DNA of 64,000 nt, from NCBI RefSeq assembly GCF_014641855.1, contig NZ_BMII01000001.1, positions 124,001 through 188,000 of the forward strand. Reading direction: 5' to 3'. The position numbers and the translations under genes were made by a program. The stretch comes from Shewanella inventionis (GTDB lineage: Bacteria; Pseudomonadota; Gammaproteobacteria; Enterobacterales; Shewanellaceae). This document shows, in pieces, positions 26,472-34,974 of this stretch; positions within the stretch are counted from its first letter, which is position 1, and every line of letters starts with the position of its first letter. The notes beneath the pieces were generated by a model. That model saw nothing but the letters and a program-made list of their open reading frames with translations. It was not told where the DNA came from and searched no databases.

Positions 26472-27083
26472 TTATCCCTTAAACTTATCGCTATTATAGC
26501 GCCCACGCACCGCCACTGGCATAGCGGATAACTTATGGTGCACCATTGCGTTAAACACTGCAAATATTGGCGCGATATCGGCACTAGGCTCAAGTCTTGC
26601 TAGGGTATAAGCCGCTGCCTCAAGGGTCGATAAACTGTCGCTGCGTTTGGCTTTGCGGATAACATATTGCGACTCATCTTCACACTCAAGGTGCAATGAC
26701 GGATAGTTAAGCAACCATGGGTTAAGCTGCAACATACGGTAAGCTTTACGCCAGGTGCCATCAATTAGCACAATAATCGCTGTATTATCAGCGCCCACCT
26801 CACTTACCGCTTTGCTGTGCTCATTAGGGTACACAATATACACAGGCCGATTTTGCGCAGCTAAATACCCTTGCAACTCAGCAAAATCCTCTGCGGTTTC
26901 ACCGACATAAACCTGAGTTTGTGGCAACGCCAGCTTGAGCAACCTAACGGTATTTTTAGCATGCCCCACCTCAGATGGATGCTGCATGATGATAATGTCA
27001 GTTGCTGTAGAGATTGGTTTTACTGCATGACAAATGCAAGCTGACTGTGGGTATTGGCAATTAATACAATAACTTCTACTCAT
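26472..27083 (-). CDS. tapT: DTW-domain tRNA-uridine aminocarboxypropyltransferase
   Basis: A 203-residue DTW-domain protein. E. coli TapT (YfiP) transfers the aminocarboxypropyl group of S-adenosylmethionine to uridine 47 of tRNAs. Visible here are the N-terminal zinc-binding Cys cluster (CINCQYPQSACICH), MQHPSEVGHAKNTVRLLKLAL, and the DGTWRKAYRML motif that names the family. Length fits. Head of a leftward group with the coiled-coil protein and the methyltransferase; divergent from the outer-membrane protein gene. Confidence 0.9.
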   Translation of the reverse strand: MSRSYCINCQYPQSACICHAVKPISTATDIIIMQHPSEVGHAKNTVRLLKLALPQTQVYVGETAEDFAELQGYLAAQNRPVYIVYPNEHSKAVSEVGADNTAIIVLIDGTWRKAYRMLQLNPWLLNYPSLHLECEDESQYVIRKAKRSDSLSTLEAAAYTLARLEPSADIAPIFAVFNAMVHHKLSAMPVAVRGRYNSDKFKG

Positions 27084-27170
27084 ATTTAATCTTATTTATG
27101 TTGCAATTTTGTAAAGCGCAATCCAGTATATTCCACTCTTATGATACCACCTCAAGGAAGAACCACTATT

Positions 27171-28181
27171 ATGACAAGAGTTATGACTACAACTAAGGCA
27201 ATGACAATGACTACAGTGTCTATTGCCTTAATGCTCGCGCTTTCTACAAGTTCGGTTTATGCCGCTCAAGATAATGCCTATCACCACGAAGCTGAAATAG
27301 GCTTTTTAGATTCAGACGATGGCGGTGATGGTATATTTAATGCCAACTATCGTTATTATTTTAAAGCGGTTGAACAAGCAGATAAGCCTTATGCGCTCGC
27401 TGACTTTTTTCACCAAGGGTCAAAGGTTGCAGTACGTTATTCGACTTCTGATTTCGATGATATATATGCACTTTCTGGCCAATATGTTTTTGACTCTAAT
27501 TGGTTTATCAATGCAGAAGTGAGTCAGGTAGACTTTGAGGAATATGAATACTCTACCACTCTTGATAGCTTCACCATTTACGCAGTCAATCTAGGGTATT
27601 TTTTCACCGACTATTCAGCTTTAACCCTAGGTTACAGCACTATGTCTGAATCTAAAGCGACAAGCTTTACATCTTCAAGCTATAACTCTGAAAGATATTA
27701 CAGTAATGACTTTGATGCTTTCCGTTTAACTTATGAGCACTTTATTCCACTGCAATCAACCGTCGGAGTAATGCTCACAGGTACATTGGCCTACAGCGAT
27801 GAGCAATATAGTGATCATTTTTTAAACTCCGACACTAATGACCAAGGGCAAGTAACAAACAGTAATTCTGAGCAGAACATTACTTACGACAGATATAATG
27901 TTGCCATTAATGCCGATTGGTATATTAATAATTCATGGTCTGTCGGTGCTGTTATTGAGCAAGGTAATACCGATACTCATTATAATTACAGTAGTGCCAA
28001 TTATGACGATGTAGGCAGTATTGACCAAACAGACACATCTACTAGCATAAACACACGCTATACATGGCGTTTTGCCGATATATTCTCAGCTAAGTTCTCA
28101 CTTAGCTATTCAAATTTTGATGGCGAATATGAGAACGACTCACAAACTAACTTTAGTGTAGGTGTTAACGCGCGCTTCTAA
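27171..28181 (+). CDS. Predicted outer-membrane beta-barrel protein
   Basis: About 336 residues. A Thr/Met-rich leader leads to a hydrophobic signal and cleavage after SVYA. The mature part alternates polar and aromatic residues throughout (AVRYSTSDF, YALSGQYVF, WFINAEVSQVDF, and so on) and ends in SVGVNARF, with the terminal Phe of an outer-membrane assembly signal. Function and ligand are unknown; it is possibly a porin-like or structural barrel of about 14-16 strands. I favour ATG 27171 (AAGGAAG about 10 bases upstream); ATG 27141 and 27183 are alternatives. Aspartate-rich loops suit a marine organism. Confidence 0.75.
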   Translation: MTRVMTTTKAMTMTTVSIALMLALSTSSVYAAQDNAYHHEAEIGFLDSDDGGDGIFNANYRYYFKAVEQADKPYALADFFHQGSKVAVRYSTSDFDDIYALSGQYVFDSNWFINAEVSQVDFEEYEYSTTLDSFTIYAVNLGYFFTDYSALTLGYSTMSESKATSFTSSSYNSERYYSNDFDAFRLTYEHFIPLQSTVGVMLTGTLAYSDEQYSDHFLNSDTNDQGQVTNSNSEQNITYDRYNVAINADWYINNSWSVGAVIEQGNTDTHYNYSSANYDDVGSIDQTDTSTSINTRYTWRFADIFSAKFSLSYSNFDGEYENDSQTNFSVGVNARF

Positions 28182-28198
28182 GAAACCTAGTATTGAGA

Positions 28199-28235
28199 AA
28201 AAAATACCCGCAGAATGTGGTTAGCATTCTGCGGG
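28199..28235. terminator. Bidirectional terminator between the barrel gene and the Bcr-type pump
   Basis: The 11-bp stem CCCGCAGAATG / CATTCTGCGGG has a 7-base loop. Seven A at its left give a strong U-run on the minus strand, so it mainly ends the leftward pump transcript; it may also help end the barrel transcript. Confidence 0.8.
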
Positions 28236-28281
28236 TTAAAGGTGATATTACCAATATGTAATCTGAGCTCAGGTTATTTAA

Positions 28282-29487
28282 TTAATCGTGTTGTAGTTGC
28301 TCTTGATGCAGATGGCTTAAACGGTTCATTGCCATCATGGCGAGTAACACACTGCAAAAACCACCCATCACAATCGCAATGGCATAAGGTGCTGGTATAT
28401 CGGTTAACTGGATTAATGCAGTTAATATCGATGCGCCGCTCATTTGAATACAGCCTAACATTGCCGTTGCAGTACCTGCGCGCTCACCAAAGGCCGATAA
28501 CGCCATACTGGTAGCAGGCCCAAGTAAAATCGCAAAGCCAACACAAAGCAGCATCATAGGTGCCATAAAGGCAACACCCGCAGCAATACCTTGCTCTGGG
28601 CCAGCTAATTGCATTACCACTTCAACCACAGCCGCTAACACCATTAACCACAACGCCACTATGACACCAGGGCGATTACCAATACGCTTAATTAATACTG
28701 GTGCAGCAAAACAGGCCGCGACATTCACTAGGGCATTTAACCCAAATAAGCCGCTAAACATCAGCTCTGAAATACCTAAGTGACCAATTAACCACACTGG
28801 TGAGTAAGACACGTAACATAAAATAGAAGCCATCGCGATCATGCAGCAAGAGGCATAAAACATAAAGTGAGCATCGCCAAGCACCGGCTTATAACGCCCC
28901 CACCGGTAAAGCGGGCCTGTGCTGTCGGTATTGAGTGGACGCGTTTCTGGGAAACGAAAACCTACTAAAAACAAAACGATTACGGCATAAATGGCCATAA
29001 AGATAAACGTCGAACGCCAGCCAAATTGCAATGCTAATAAGCCTCCCAATGTAGGCGCTAATGCGGGTACCACACAAATAGCCCCATTTAAATAACTGTA
29101 CATCGACACACTTTGCTTGCGATCGTAACAGTCACGTACCGCACTAAATACCACAATAGACGTTGAACATGCGGCTAAACCTTGAAACACACGGGCAATT
29201 TGCAACAGCTCAAATTCAACCGCATACGCGCCCAACAAACTGCTAATGCCGTAAAGCACAATACCAAACAAGGCGACAGGCCTGCGGCCAAAACGGTCGG
29301 CTAATGGCCCAATCAATATCTGCCCGACACCCATCGCAAATAAAAACAGTACTAAAGTAGACTGAACCTCACTGTTCGATACTCCATACTCAAGTGCCAT
29401 TGTCGGCATAGACGGAAGATAAATATCGATTGCCAGTGGGCTTAAAAGCACCATAAACATCAATAATGGCAGTAAGTTACGACGCAT
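28282..29487 (-). CDS. Bcr/CflA-family multidrug efflux MFS transporter
   Basis: A 401-residue inner-membrane transporter with 12 predicted helices. Family marks: LSPLAIDIYLPSMPTMA at helix 1 (Asp in the membrane, as in MdfA/Bcr-type exporters), the MFS motif A GPLADRFGRRPVAL, and the RVFQGLAACS region of helix 4. Bcr-type proteins expel drugs such as bicyclomycin or small peptides by proton antiport. I start at ATG 29487, which gives the family's usual N-terminus; 22 further codons upstream are open but unlikely. Divergent LysR gene at 29614. Confidence 0.9.
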   Translation of the reverse strand: MRRNLLPLLMFMVLLSPLAIDIYLPSMPTMALEYGVSNSEVQSTLVLFLFAMGVGQILIGPLADRFGRRPVALFGIVLYGISSLLGAYAVEFELLQIARVFQGLAACSTSIVVFSAVRDCYDRKQSVSMYSYLNGAICVVPALAPTLGGLLALQFGWRSTFIFMAIYAVIVLFLVGFRFPETRPLNTDSTGPLYRWGRYKPVLGDAHFMFYASCCMIAMASILCYVSYSPVWLIGHLGISELMFSGLFGLNALVNVAACFAAPVLIKRIGNRPGVIVALWLMVLAAVVEVVMQLAGPEQGIAAGVAFMAPMMLLCVGFAILLGPATSMALSAFGERAGTATAMLGCIQMSGASILTALIQLTDIPAPYAIAIVMGGFCSVLLAMMAMNRLSHLHQEQLQHD

Positions 29488-29613
29488 AATGTTCTTTCTC
29501 TTAGTGTTTAGCTGATAAAAGGTCACCCTTAATTGAGCGCTATGATAAGTCAAATGGTGGTATGAACAGAAATGATATAAAATCCAAAGTGAATTTCCAT
29601 TTGAGAATATCTA

Positions 29614-30597
29614 ATGAATCTTGATAACCTCGCACGTGTTGACCTTAATTTACTGGTTATTTTACAAGTACTGCTTGAGGAGCAAAGCGTCACTCGAGCA
29701 GCCCATCGTTTACACCTTAGTCAATCTGCTGTGAGCAAAAGCTTAAACCGCCTACGCGAAGCATTAGACGATCCATTGTTTCAACGAACAGCTCATGGCC
29801 TTAAACCTACAGCCCATGCATTAACTTTACGGCACAAACTGTCCCCAGTACTGCAAAACTTATATCAGTTAACGCAACCCCCCACATTTCACCCAGCCAG
29901 TAGCCAACGTCACTTTACGTTTTCAATGGTCGAAAGCGCTTATGAAACATTGATCCCCTATTTTATTGGGCCATTGTTACAACAAGCACCGTCGATAAAA
30001 TTAGATTCATATGTGTGGACAGAAAAGTCGATGCAAGATTTACAGCAAGGGCAAATCGACTTTGGTATTGCAGGCCGCGACATTCATCCACAAAGTGACT
30101 TTAAGATAGAACATGTTCCCGAAGGTATCGAATATCAAACGCTATTTAACGACCATCAAGTGTGTTTGGTGCGTCAAAACCACCCTATTTTACAGGTTTT
30201 CGAGTCGGGTCACTGGGATCAATCTCAATACTTAAACATGTCCCATGTACAGGTAAGATGCGAAGGCAACGATTGGTGGGCACTCGATTATCACTTGGCT
30301 AATTTAGGTTTACACCGTCACTTATCAACCACAGTGCCAGACTTTTATGGCGCAGCCAGTGTATGCGCCCATACCGACCTTATTTTTACGCTGCCATCGA
30401 GCTTTGCCATCCATGCACAAAAACTCTATTCGTTAGTGTCTATCCCTTTACCATTTGATTTTATGCCCATGGCATATGTGTTTTTGTGGCACGAACGGAA
30501 TAACCAGGAGCCCGGGCATCAATGGTTTCGCAATCTTATTTTTAACAGTGTCGACAGTGCCATGGCGAATACCAATCACCTACCTGAAAAACGCTAA
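29614..30597 (+). CDS. LysR-family transcriptional regulator
   Basis: 327 residues. N-terminal helix-turn-helix in LARVDLNLLVILQVLLEEQ then RAAHRLHLSQSAVSKSLNRLRE (about residues 30-55), followed by a periplasmic-binding-like effector domain (about 95-300). LysR regulators often control the divergent gene, here the Bcr-type pump 126 bp away. That control is inference; the effector is unknown. It resembles the NodD/YbeF-type subgroup that starts with DLNLL. Confidence 0.9.
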   Translation: MNLDNLARVDLNLLVILQVLLEEQSVTRAAHRLHLSQSAVSKSLNRLREALDDPLFQRTAHGLKPTAHALTLRHKLSPVLQNLYQLTQPPTFHPASSQRHFTFSMVESAYETLIPYFIGPLLQQAPSIKLDSYVWTEKSMQDLQQGQIDFGIAGRDIHPQSDFKIEHVPEGIEYQTLFNDHQVCLVRQNHPILQVFESGHWDQSQYLNMSHVQVRCEGNDWWALDYHLANLGLHRHLSTTVPDFYGAASVCAHTDLIFTLPSSFAIHAQKLYSLVSIPLPFDFMPMAYVFLWHERNNQEPGHQWFRNLIFNSVDSAMANTNHLPEKR

Positions 30598-30777
30598 AGC
30601 CTGCATTTTCAAGAACGAGCAAATTAAACATCTTGTCTGGCGCGTTCTCTGCACTGTTAAACACTACAGTATCAAGATTAACTAGGTTTAACGTGACATA
30701 TTATGTCTTGAAGTTGCACACTGGATCTTCAATAGTCATTCGTTATCGATGCAAACAAGCCGCATTTAGGAGCCAAC

Positions 30778-31110
30778 ATGAACGTTAATCAAGCATTTAA
30801 CAGCGCCCATTTTAAACATCGCATGGCGACGATGAACCCTATTATGACCTTATTGATGGTTGTTGCTATAACCTTGATAGCCATCACTTTACTGCCATTT
30901 TTATTTTTGTTTGGCTTAATCAGTTTTGTCGCCTTGCGTTTTTGGGGTAAAAAAATGCTCCGTCGTCAACAAGCTCAACAAGCGTATGCGTACCAAGATT
31001 TCGCCAATGTACAACGCGAACCCGCAGCGCCATATGCCGATATGTTTAAGCGCTCAAACGCAAACCAAGCGAAACCTACAGGCAGAACATTTGAACACCA
31101 GGCAGATTAA
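30778..31110 (+). CDS. Small membrane protein of unknown function
   Basis: A 110-residue protein. One long hydrophobic region (MTLLMVVAITLIAITLLPFLFLFGLISFVALRFW, about residues 20-53) should form one or two membrane helices; a basic, glutamine-rich tail follows (KKMLRRQQAQQAYAY). AGGAG six bases before the ATG makes this a believable gene. No family recognised. It stands alone, with 180 bp upstream and 175 bp downstream in which I see no gene. Confidence 0.65.
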   Translation: MNVNQAFNSAHFKHRMATMNPIMTLLMVVAITLIAITLLPFLFLFGLISFVALRFWGKKMLRRQQAQQAYAYQDFANVQREPAAPYADMFKRSNANQAKPTGRTFEHQAD

Positions 31111-31285
31111 CTCGGCAAAAAAGCTGACGAATGGCTTTGCTTAAGCGTTAGTGTCAGGAATTATCTAAGTGATAAGTTTTCGAAGTGCTAAAGAAAAGGT
31201 TGTTACATAGACAGAGACTTTACTTTTTGAGCAAATGCCGTTGCTGAGTCGCGCTTGTTACGGGGGCCAAAACCCGTGACTGCAG

Positions 31286-31498
31286 CTATCTATATAGCCA
31301 GCAAAACACTTTTAGACATAAATAATAAAACAGGCTGATGAAGGCAATTTTAACAAACAACGCGGCGATATATTCAAGCGATAAACTGGCTTCAACATCA
31401 ATATCTAAATACCAAAAGATACTTTGAGCAATACCCAGTGCAACCACTAAAGATAGCCAATGAATTAATCCGCTTTCACGGGGATCCGTGCTTTTCAT
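31286..31498 (-). CDS. Small membrane protein of unknown function
   Basis: About 70 residues with two predicted membrane helices (HWLSLVVALGIAQSIFWYL and YIAALFVKIAFISLFYYLCLKVFCWLY) joined by an acidic loop DIDVEASLS. GGGAG precedes a GTG at 31504 and the ATG at 31498, either of which could start it. It begins 31 bp after the stop of the Sel1-repeat gene on the same strand and may be the last gene of that operon. No family recognised. Confidence 0.6.
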   Translation of the reverse strand: MKSTDPRESGLIHWLSLVVALGIAQSIFWYLDIDVEASLSLEYIAALFVKIAFISLFYYLCLKVFCWLYR

Positions 31499-31529
31499 GC
31501 TCACAATACTCCCTTTGAACTCGTGAATG

Positions 31530-32969
31530 TTACCCCAAAAGCAACTTAGCCTGTTGCAACGCAATCATTTCATCATCACTGGGATTAAGCTCAATAACAC
31601 TGTCGATTTGCATTGCCAGCGATTGCCATAACGGCTCAATAACCGCCAACTGTTTATCATTGGCATGGGCTTTCGCTAATGTCAGTAAATACGCCGCTTG
31701 CACCACATCAATACGACCTAAAATACCATCAGCCAACGCCACACTAAGCTCAATCATGGCTGCCACATTATGACCATATTTAATCGCTTGGTGTAAATAG
31801 CCTTCAGCCTTAACACGTTGTTGTTGACTAGCATTATCGTCATGCAAAATGTGACTGCCACAATGCAACATGGCATCAACCTGCCCTTGCTCTGCTGCCT
31901 CAAGCATCCATTGCCCGCTGGCCGCTAAGTCTGATGAGCAACCCAAGCCGTCAGCCAACATCAACGCCAAATGATATTGCGCATTAGGGTAACCCGCTTG
32001 AGCCGCCTTATTCACCCACAAAAACGCATTTTCAAACTGTTGGGCCTGGTAGTACAGCACCCCAAGGTTTGACATTGCCTCAGCGTTTTCGGCGTTGGCA
32101 GCCAGAGTGAGTAAACGTTCGGCTTGTACCAAATCAACCTCAAACTGATTACTGCCCACCAGATAAAAAAAGCCCAACAATGCCTGAGCGTCAACAATGC
32201 CACTATCAGCTGCCTGTGCAATAAATCGCTCACCCTCACTGAGATTGACCTCGCCGCAATAGCCATGCAGTAAACTTACGCCATGCTCAAAAACCGCGTC
32301 TTGATAATGGTTCGACGCAAGTGAAAACCAATAACCCGCTTGAGCAAAAGCCTCTGCTGCTGTGGTGTGTGTGCTAGCCTTATCAGCTTTGTCAGGCGCG
32401 CATATGTCTGTTGATGTTTGTGCTAATGCCTGCTCTTGTTCTTGCAGCATAAGGCCTTTAGCCTTTAACGACATTCCCACTAGATACTGCGCCTGAGCAT
32501 CATTATTCATAACAGCGCGATAGCACAAATCTCGCCCAGCAAATGAGTCAAAAGGTTCAAATGTATAAGCTGGCGCGGCGTGTTGATGTACTACAGGATA
32601 AAGTTTAGTTACCAAACGCAAAATGTGTTCAATCGACTTTTCTGCCACAGTGACAAGTTGCGCCTGGGTTAAGTGATATTTTTCAGGGTGTGCACCACGG
32701 TTGCCGTCACTGCGCAAGCGGTGTAATGCGCGCACAGCAGCAGGCTCTATAAGCTTTGCTTGGTGTAATTGTTCAATACGGTCGTATAAATTAGGGCTGG
32801 TGAATGCAAAACCATAAGATTCGCCTAGTTGGCTTGTCAGCTTGTGAGTAAAGCTACGGACATACACCAATGACTGGGTTGGAATATCGCGTGCATAACT
32901 TTTCGCTAAGCGATAATCTTCGGTTAAGAGCTCGGAGAAACCATCAATAAACGCACTATCATTTAACAA
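31530..32969 (-). CDS. DUF4145-like/Sel1-repeat protein
   Basis: 479 residues, cytoplasmic by prediction. Residues about 1-125 form a helical domain of the DUF4145 type (RLAKSYARDIPTQSLVYVRSFTHKLTSQL, then LHRLRSDGNRGAHPE). Residues about 145-450 carry several Sel1-like repeats of about 36 residues (AQYLVGMSLKAKG, AQALLGFFYLVGS, AMSNLGVLYYQAQQFENAFLW, AQYHLALMLADGLG), which form a solenoid for protein binding. DUF4145 domains occur in restriction and other nucleic-acid contexts, but no such neighbour is present. It lies 22 bp after the YciC-like membrane gene, so the two are probably co-transcribed. Confidence 0.8.
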   Translation of the reverse strand: MLNDSAFIDGFSELLTEDYRLAKSYARDIPTQSLVYVRSFTHKLTSQLGESYGFAFTSPNLYDRIEQLHQAKLIEPAAVRALHRLRSDGNRGAHPEKYHLTQAQLVTVAEKSIEHILRLVTKLYPVVHQHAAPAYTFEPFDSFAGRDLCYRAVMNNDAQAQYLVGMSLKAKGLMLQEQEQALAQTSTDICAPDKADKASTHTTAAEAFAQAGYWFSLASNHYQDAVFEHGVSLLHGYCGEVNLSEGERFIAQAADSGIVDAQALLGFFYLVGSNQFEVDLVQAERLLTLAANAENAEAMSNLGVLYYQAQQFENAFLWVNKAAQAGYPNAQYHLALMLADGLGCSSDLAASGQWMLEAAEQGQVDAMLHCGSHILHDDNASQQQRVKAEGYLHQAIKYGHNVAAMIELSVALADGILGRIDVVQAAYLLTLAKAHANDKQLAVIEPLWQSLAMQIDSVIELNPSDDEMIALQQAKLLLG

Positions 32970-32991
32970 TGGCCTCTCCTTTTATTGCGGT

Positions 32992-33708
32992 CTATTGTTG
33001 CAAGTCTTCTGTTTGGCGGTTAACCATATACAATCTAAATAATGCTATGTTCACAAACAAGCCTAAAAATGCAAAAGCGGCTTCAACCACTAACTGTAAC
33101 GGGAAACCAACCTGGCTAGCAAACTGAGTAAACACACCAGCAAATAAAGACAGCGGAACATATAGCATTAATACCGCAATGGTATTAAATGCAATTGAAC
33201 CTGCACTAAAAGAAAAGCTTTTTTTAATGGCTTCTAACGGCGTTAAGCGTTCAACCACCACCATAAAGTTCACATAGGCCAAGCGAGCAAACAAATACAA
33301 GCTCACTACCAGACCAATTAACCATAAAGGACCAAACGCGGCAAAAATCATTACCGGCGCTAAAATCGCCAGCCCCGAAAACACGCCCGCAAGCAATAAA
33401 GGTGGCACAAACTGTAAACTGGCTTTTAAAATTTGCCCAGGAGATAACTCATGGCCTTGTGAGCGTAACTCCAAAAATAGGGTTAACGCAGCAATAAGCA
33501 CCGAAAACACTAACAATAGCAACATCATCACAGCAGCATGAGATACACCAAATTGTGGGTTTTCTGGATCGGCGGTTAACATTTCATTACCAAGCCACAA
33601 TTGTATCGCGACTTGGATTAACAGCAGTGGCAAAGTCAGTGCTGCCAGCTGACGAATATGGTTTCGAAAAAAGTTTAATGCTTCAGTCAAAATAGCAAAC
33701 AATGACAT
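32992..33708 (-). CDS. Multi-pass membrane protein, YciC-like
   Basis: A 238-residue inner-membrane protein with about six hydrophobic segments. The start MSLFAILTEALNFFRNHIRQLAAL and the amphipathic RLTPLEAIKKSFSFSAG segment between late helices resemble the YciC/UPF0259 family, whose function is unknown. The assignment is tentative because much of the likeness is general hydrophobicity. First gene of a leftward group with the Sel1-repeat gene. Confidence 0.6.
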   Translation of the reverse strand: MSLFAILTEALNFFRNHIRQLAALTLPLLLIQVAIQLWLGNEMLTADPENPQFGVSHAAVMMLLLLVFSVLIAALTLFLELRSQGHELSPGQILKASLQFVPPLLLAGVFSGLAILAPVMIFAAFGPLWLIGLVVSLYLFARLAYVNFMVVVERLTPLEAIKKSFSFSAGSIAFNTIAVLMLYVPLSLFAGVFTQFASQVGFPLQLVVEAAFAFLGLFVNIALFRLYMVNRQTEDLQQ

Positions 33709-33879
33709 GTAAATTCCAATAATCGATTAACAATAAATATGGCGCTTAGGATACCCAAAAAAACGCTAATTTGCACAAGTCAAATCGCTAAAAAACCGAT
33801 TACCTGTCGCAATTAGATAAATCAGGGTAAAATAGCGACTACGTTTAACCATTTATTTCCCATCAACAGGACACGCATT

Positions 33880-34431
33880 ATGAAATTAGCATCCGCTTTA
33901 TCGGTACTTTTTACCGTCTTCGCTATCTCAACACCGGCATCAGCAGGTTGGTTAGACAAAGCTTCTGAAGCAGCCAAAAAAGTCGTTGAAACACCAGCCA
34001 CGACGGCAACAGCAGCAGACACTAGCACTGCGGCACAATCAACTGAGCTCGTAGGCAGCGTAATGTCACAGCTTGGTTTAAGCCAATCTCAAGCAGAAGG
34101 TGGGTTAGGTTCATTACTGAGCTTGGCGCAGTCAAACTTAGGTGGCAATGATTTTAGTCAGCTAACAAGCAGCATCCCTAATGCCGACAGTTTACTGGCT
34201 GCAGTTCCATCAATGTCATCAGACAGTGGTATGTCAGGTTTATTGTCTAAAGCTGGCGATTTAGGCTCCTCGCTACAAGGCACTGCGATGGTCTATGATG
34301 CGTTTGAAAAACTCGGTATTTCAAAAGAATACATTGTGCCTATGGTCGATATTGCTAAAAACTATTTAGAGCAAAGTGGCAGCGAAGGCACTGTTGATCT
34401 ATTAACCAAGGGTTTAGGTTCGTTGCTATAA
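33880..34431 (+). CDS. DUF2780 (VcgC/VcgE-type) exported protein
   Basis: 183 residues. A signal peptide (MKLASALSVLFTVFAISTPASA) is followed by GWLDKASEAAKKV, a low-complexity Thr/Ala linker, and the DUF2780 core: QLGLSQSQAEGGLGSLLSLAQSNLG, IPNADSLLAAVP, then AFEKLGISKEYIVPMVDIAKNYL. Function unknown. ACAGG lies upstream of the ATG. A terminator follows directly, so it is a single-gene unit. Confidence 0.88.
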   Translation: MKLASALSVLFTVFAISTPASAGWLDKASEAAKKVVETPATTATAADTSTAAQSTELVGSVMSQLGLSQSQAEGGLGSLLSLAQSNLGGNDFSQLTSSIPNADSLLAAVPSMSSDSGMSGLLSKAGDLGSSLQGTAMVYDAFEKLGISKEYIVPMVDIAKNYLEQSGSEGTVDLLTKGLGSLL

Positions 34432-34444
34432 GTTAACATTAATT

Positions 34445-34477
34445 AATCCCAAGCCATTCGCTTGGGATTATCATTTT
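34445..34477 (+). terminator. Terminator of the DUF2780 gene
   Basis: The stem AATCCCAAGC / GCTTGGGATT has a 5-base loop, with five T shortly after it, 14 bp past the stop. Confidence 0.85.
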
Positions 34478-34518
34478 TGCTAGCATCAAATTGCTTTAAC
34501 CTCAGCCGTGGAGTCAAT

Positions 34519-34974
34519 ATGATCGCCAAACTAAAACAGTTTATCCAATCACATACTCAGGCAAGTAGCCCTGAAGAAAAAGCTCAAAACCTTAATTTAG
34601 CTGCTGCAACCTTATTGCTAGAAGTGGTTTATGCTGACGAAAAGCTAGCAGAAGCCGAAGCCGCTTTACTGCCAGAAATGCTCATTAACACCTTAGGTAT
34701 AACCCCCGAGCAAGCAAAAAGCTTAATCGCTGAGGCCAAACAAGCGCGCCATGATGCAACGTCGCTGTTTGAGTTTACTGCAGAAGTTAATGCCCAATTT
34801 AGCCTTGAGGATAAACAGCAATTGTTACTGTCGATGTGGCGTTTAGCTTATGCCGATGGGGAGTTATCCCGCTTTGAAGATCAAATCATTCGCCGCACTG
34901 CCGATTTGTTATACCTCAAGCACAGCGAATTAATTCAAATGCGTAATATTGCTATTCAACACTCCAGCCAATGA
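34519..34974 (+). CDS. TerB-family protein
   Basis: A 151-residue soluble helical protein of the TerB/DjlA-N fold. Two acidic repeats typical of the family are visible: LLLEVVYADEKLAEAEAALLPEML and LWRLAYADGELSRFEDQIIRR (written MWRLAYADG here), which may bind a metal ion. Named for tellurite resistance, but chromosomal single copies like this have no proven role and no other ter genes are present. ATG 34519 has GGAG six bases upstream. Its stop abuts that of the convergent exporter gene with no bases between. Confidence 0.85.
   Translation: MIAKLKQFIQSHTQASSPEEKAQNLNLAAATLLLEVVYADEKLAEAEAALLPEMLINTLGITPEQAKSLIAEAKQARHDATSLFEFTAEVNAQFSLEDKQQLLLSMWRLAYADGELSRFEDQIIRRTADLLYLKHSELIQMRNIAIQHSSQ

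Noticed and set aside
31111..31285. Weak inverted repeats after the small membrane protein gene
   Set aside because: The CTGAC/GTCAG pair has a large loop and no U-run, so I do not call a terminator.
31530..33708. Idea that the DUF4145-like/Sel1 and membrane genes are an antiphage system
   Set aside because: No nuclease, NTPase, toxin or cyclic-nucleotide enzyme is present in the group and the surroundings are core genes.
34519..34974. Tellurite resistance operon
   Set aside because: Only a single TerB-type gene is present, with none of the other ter genes.
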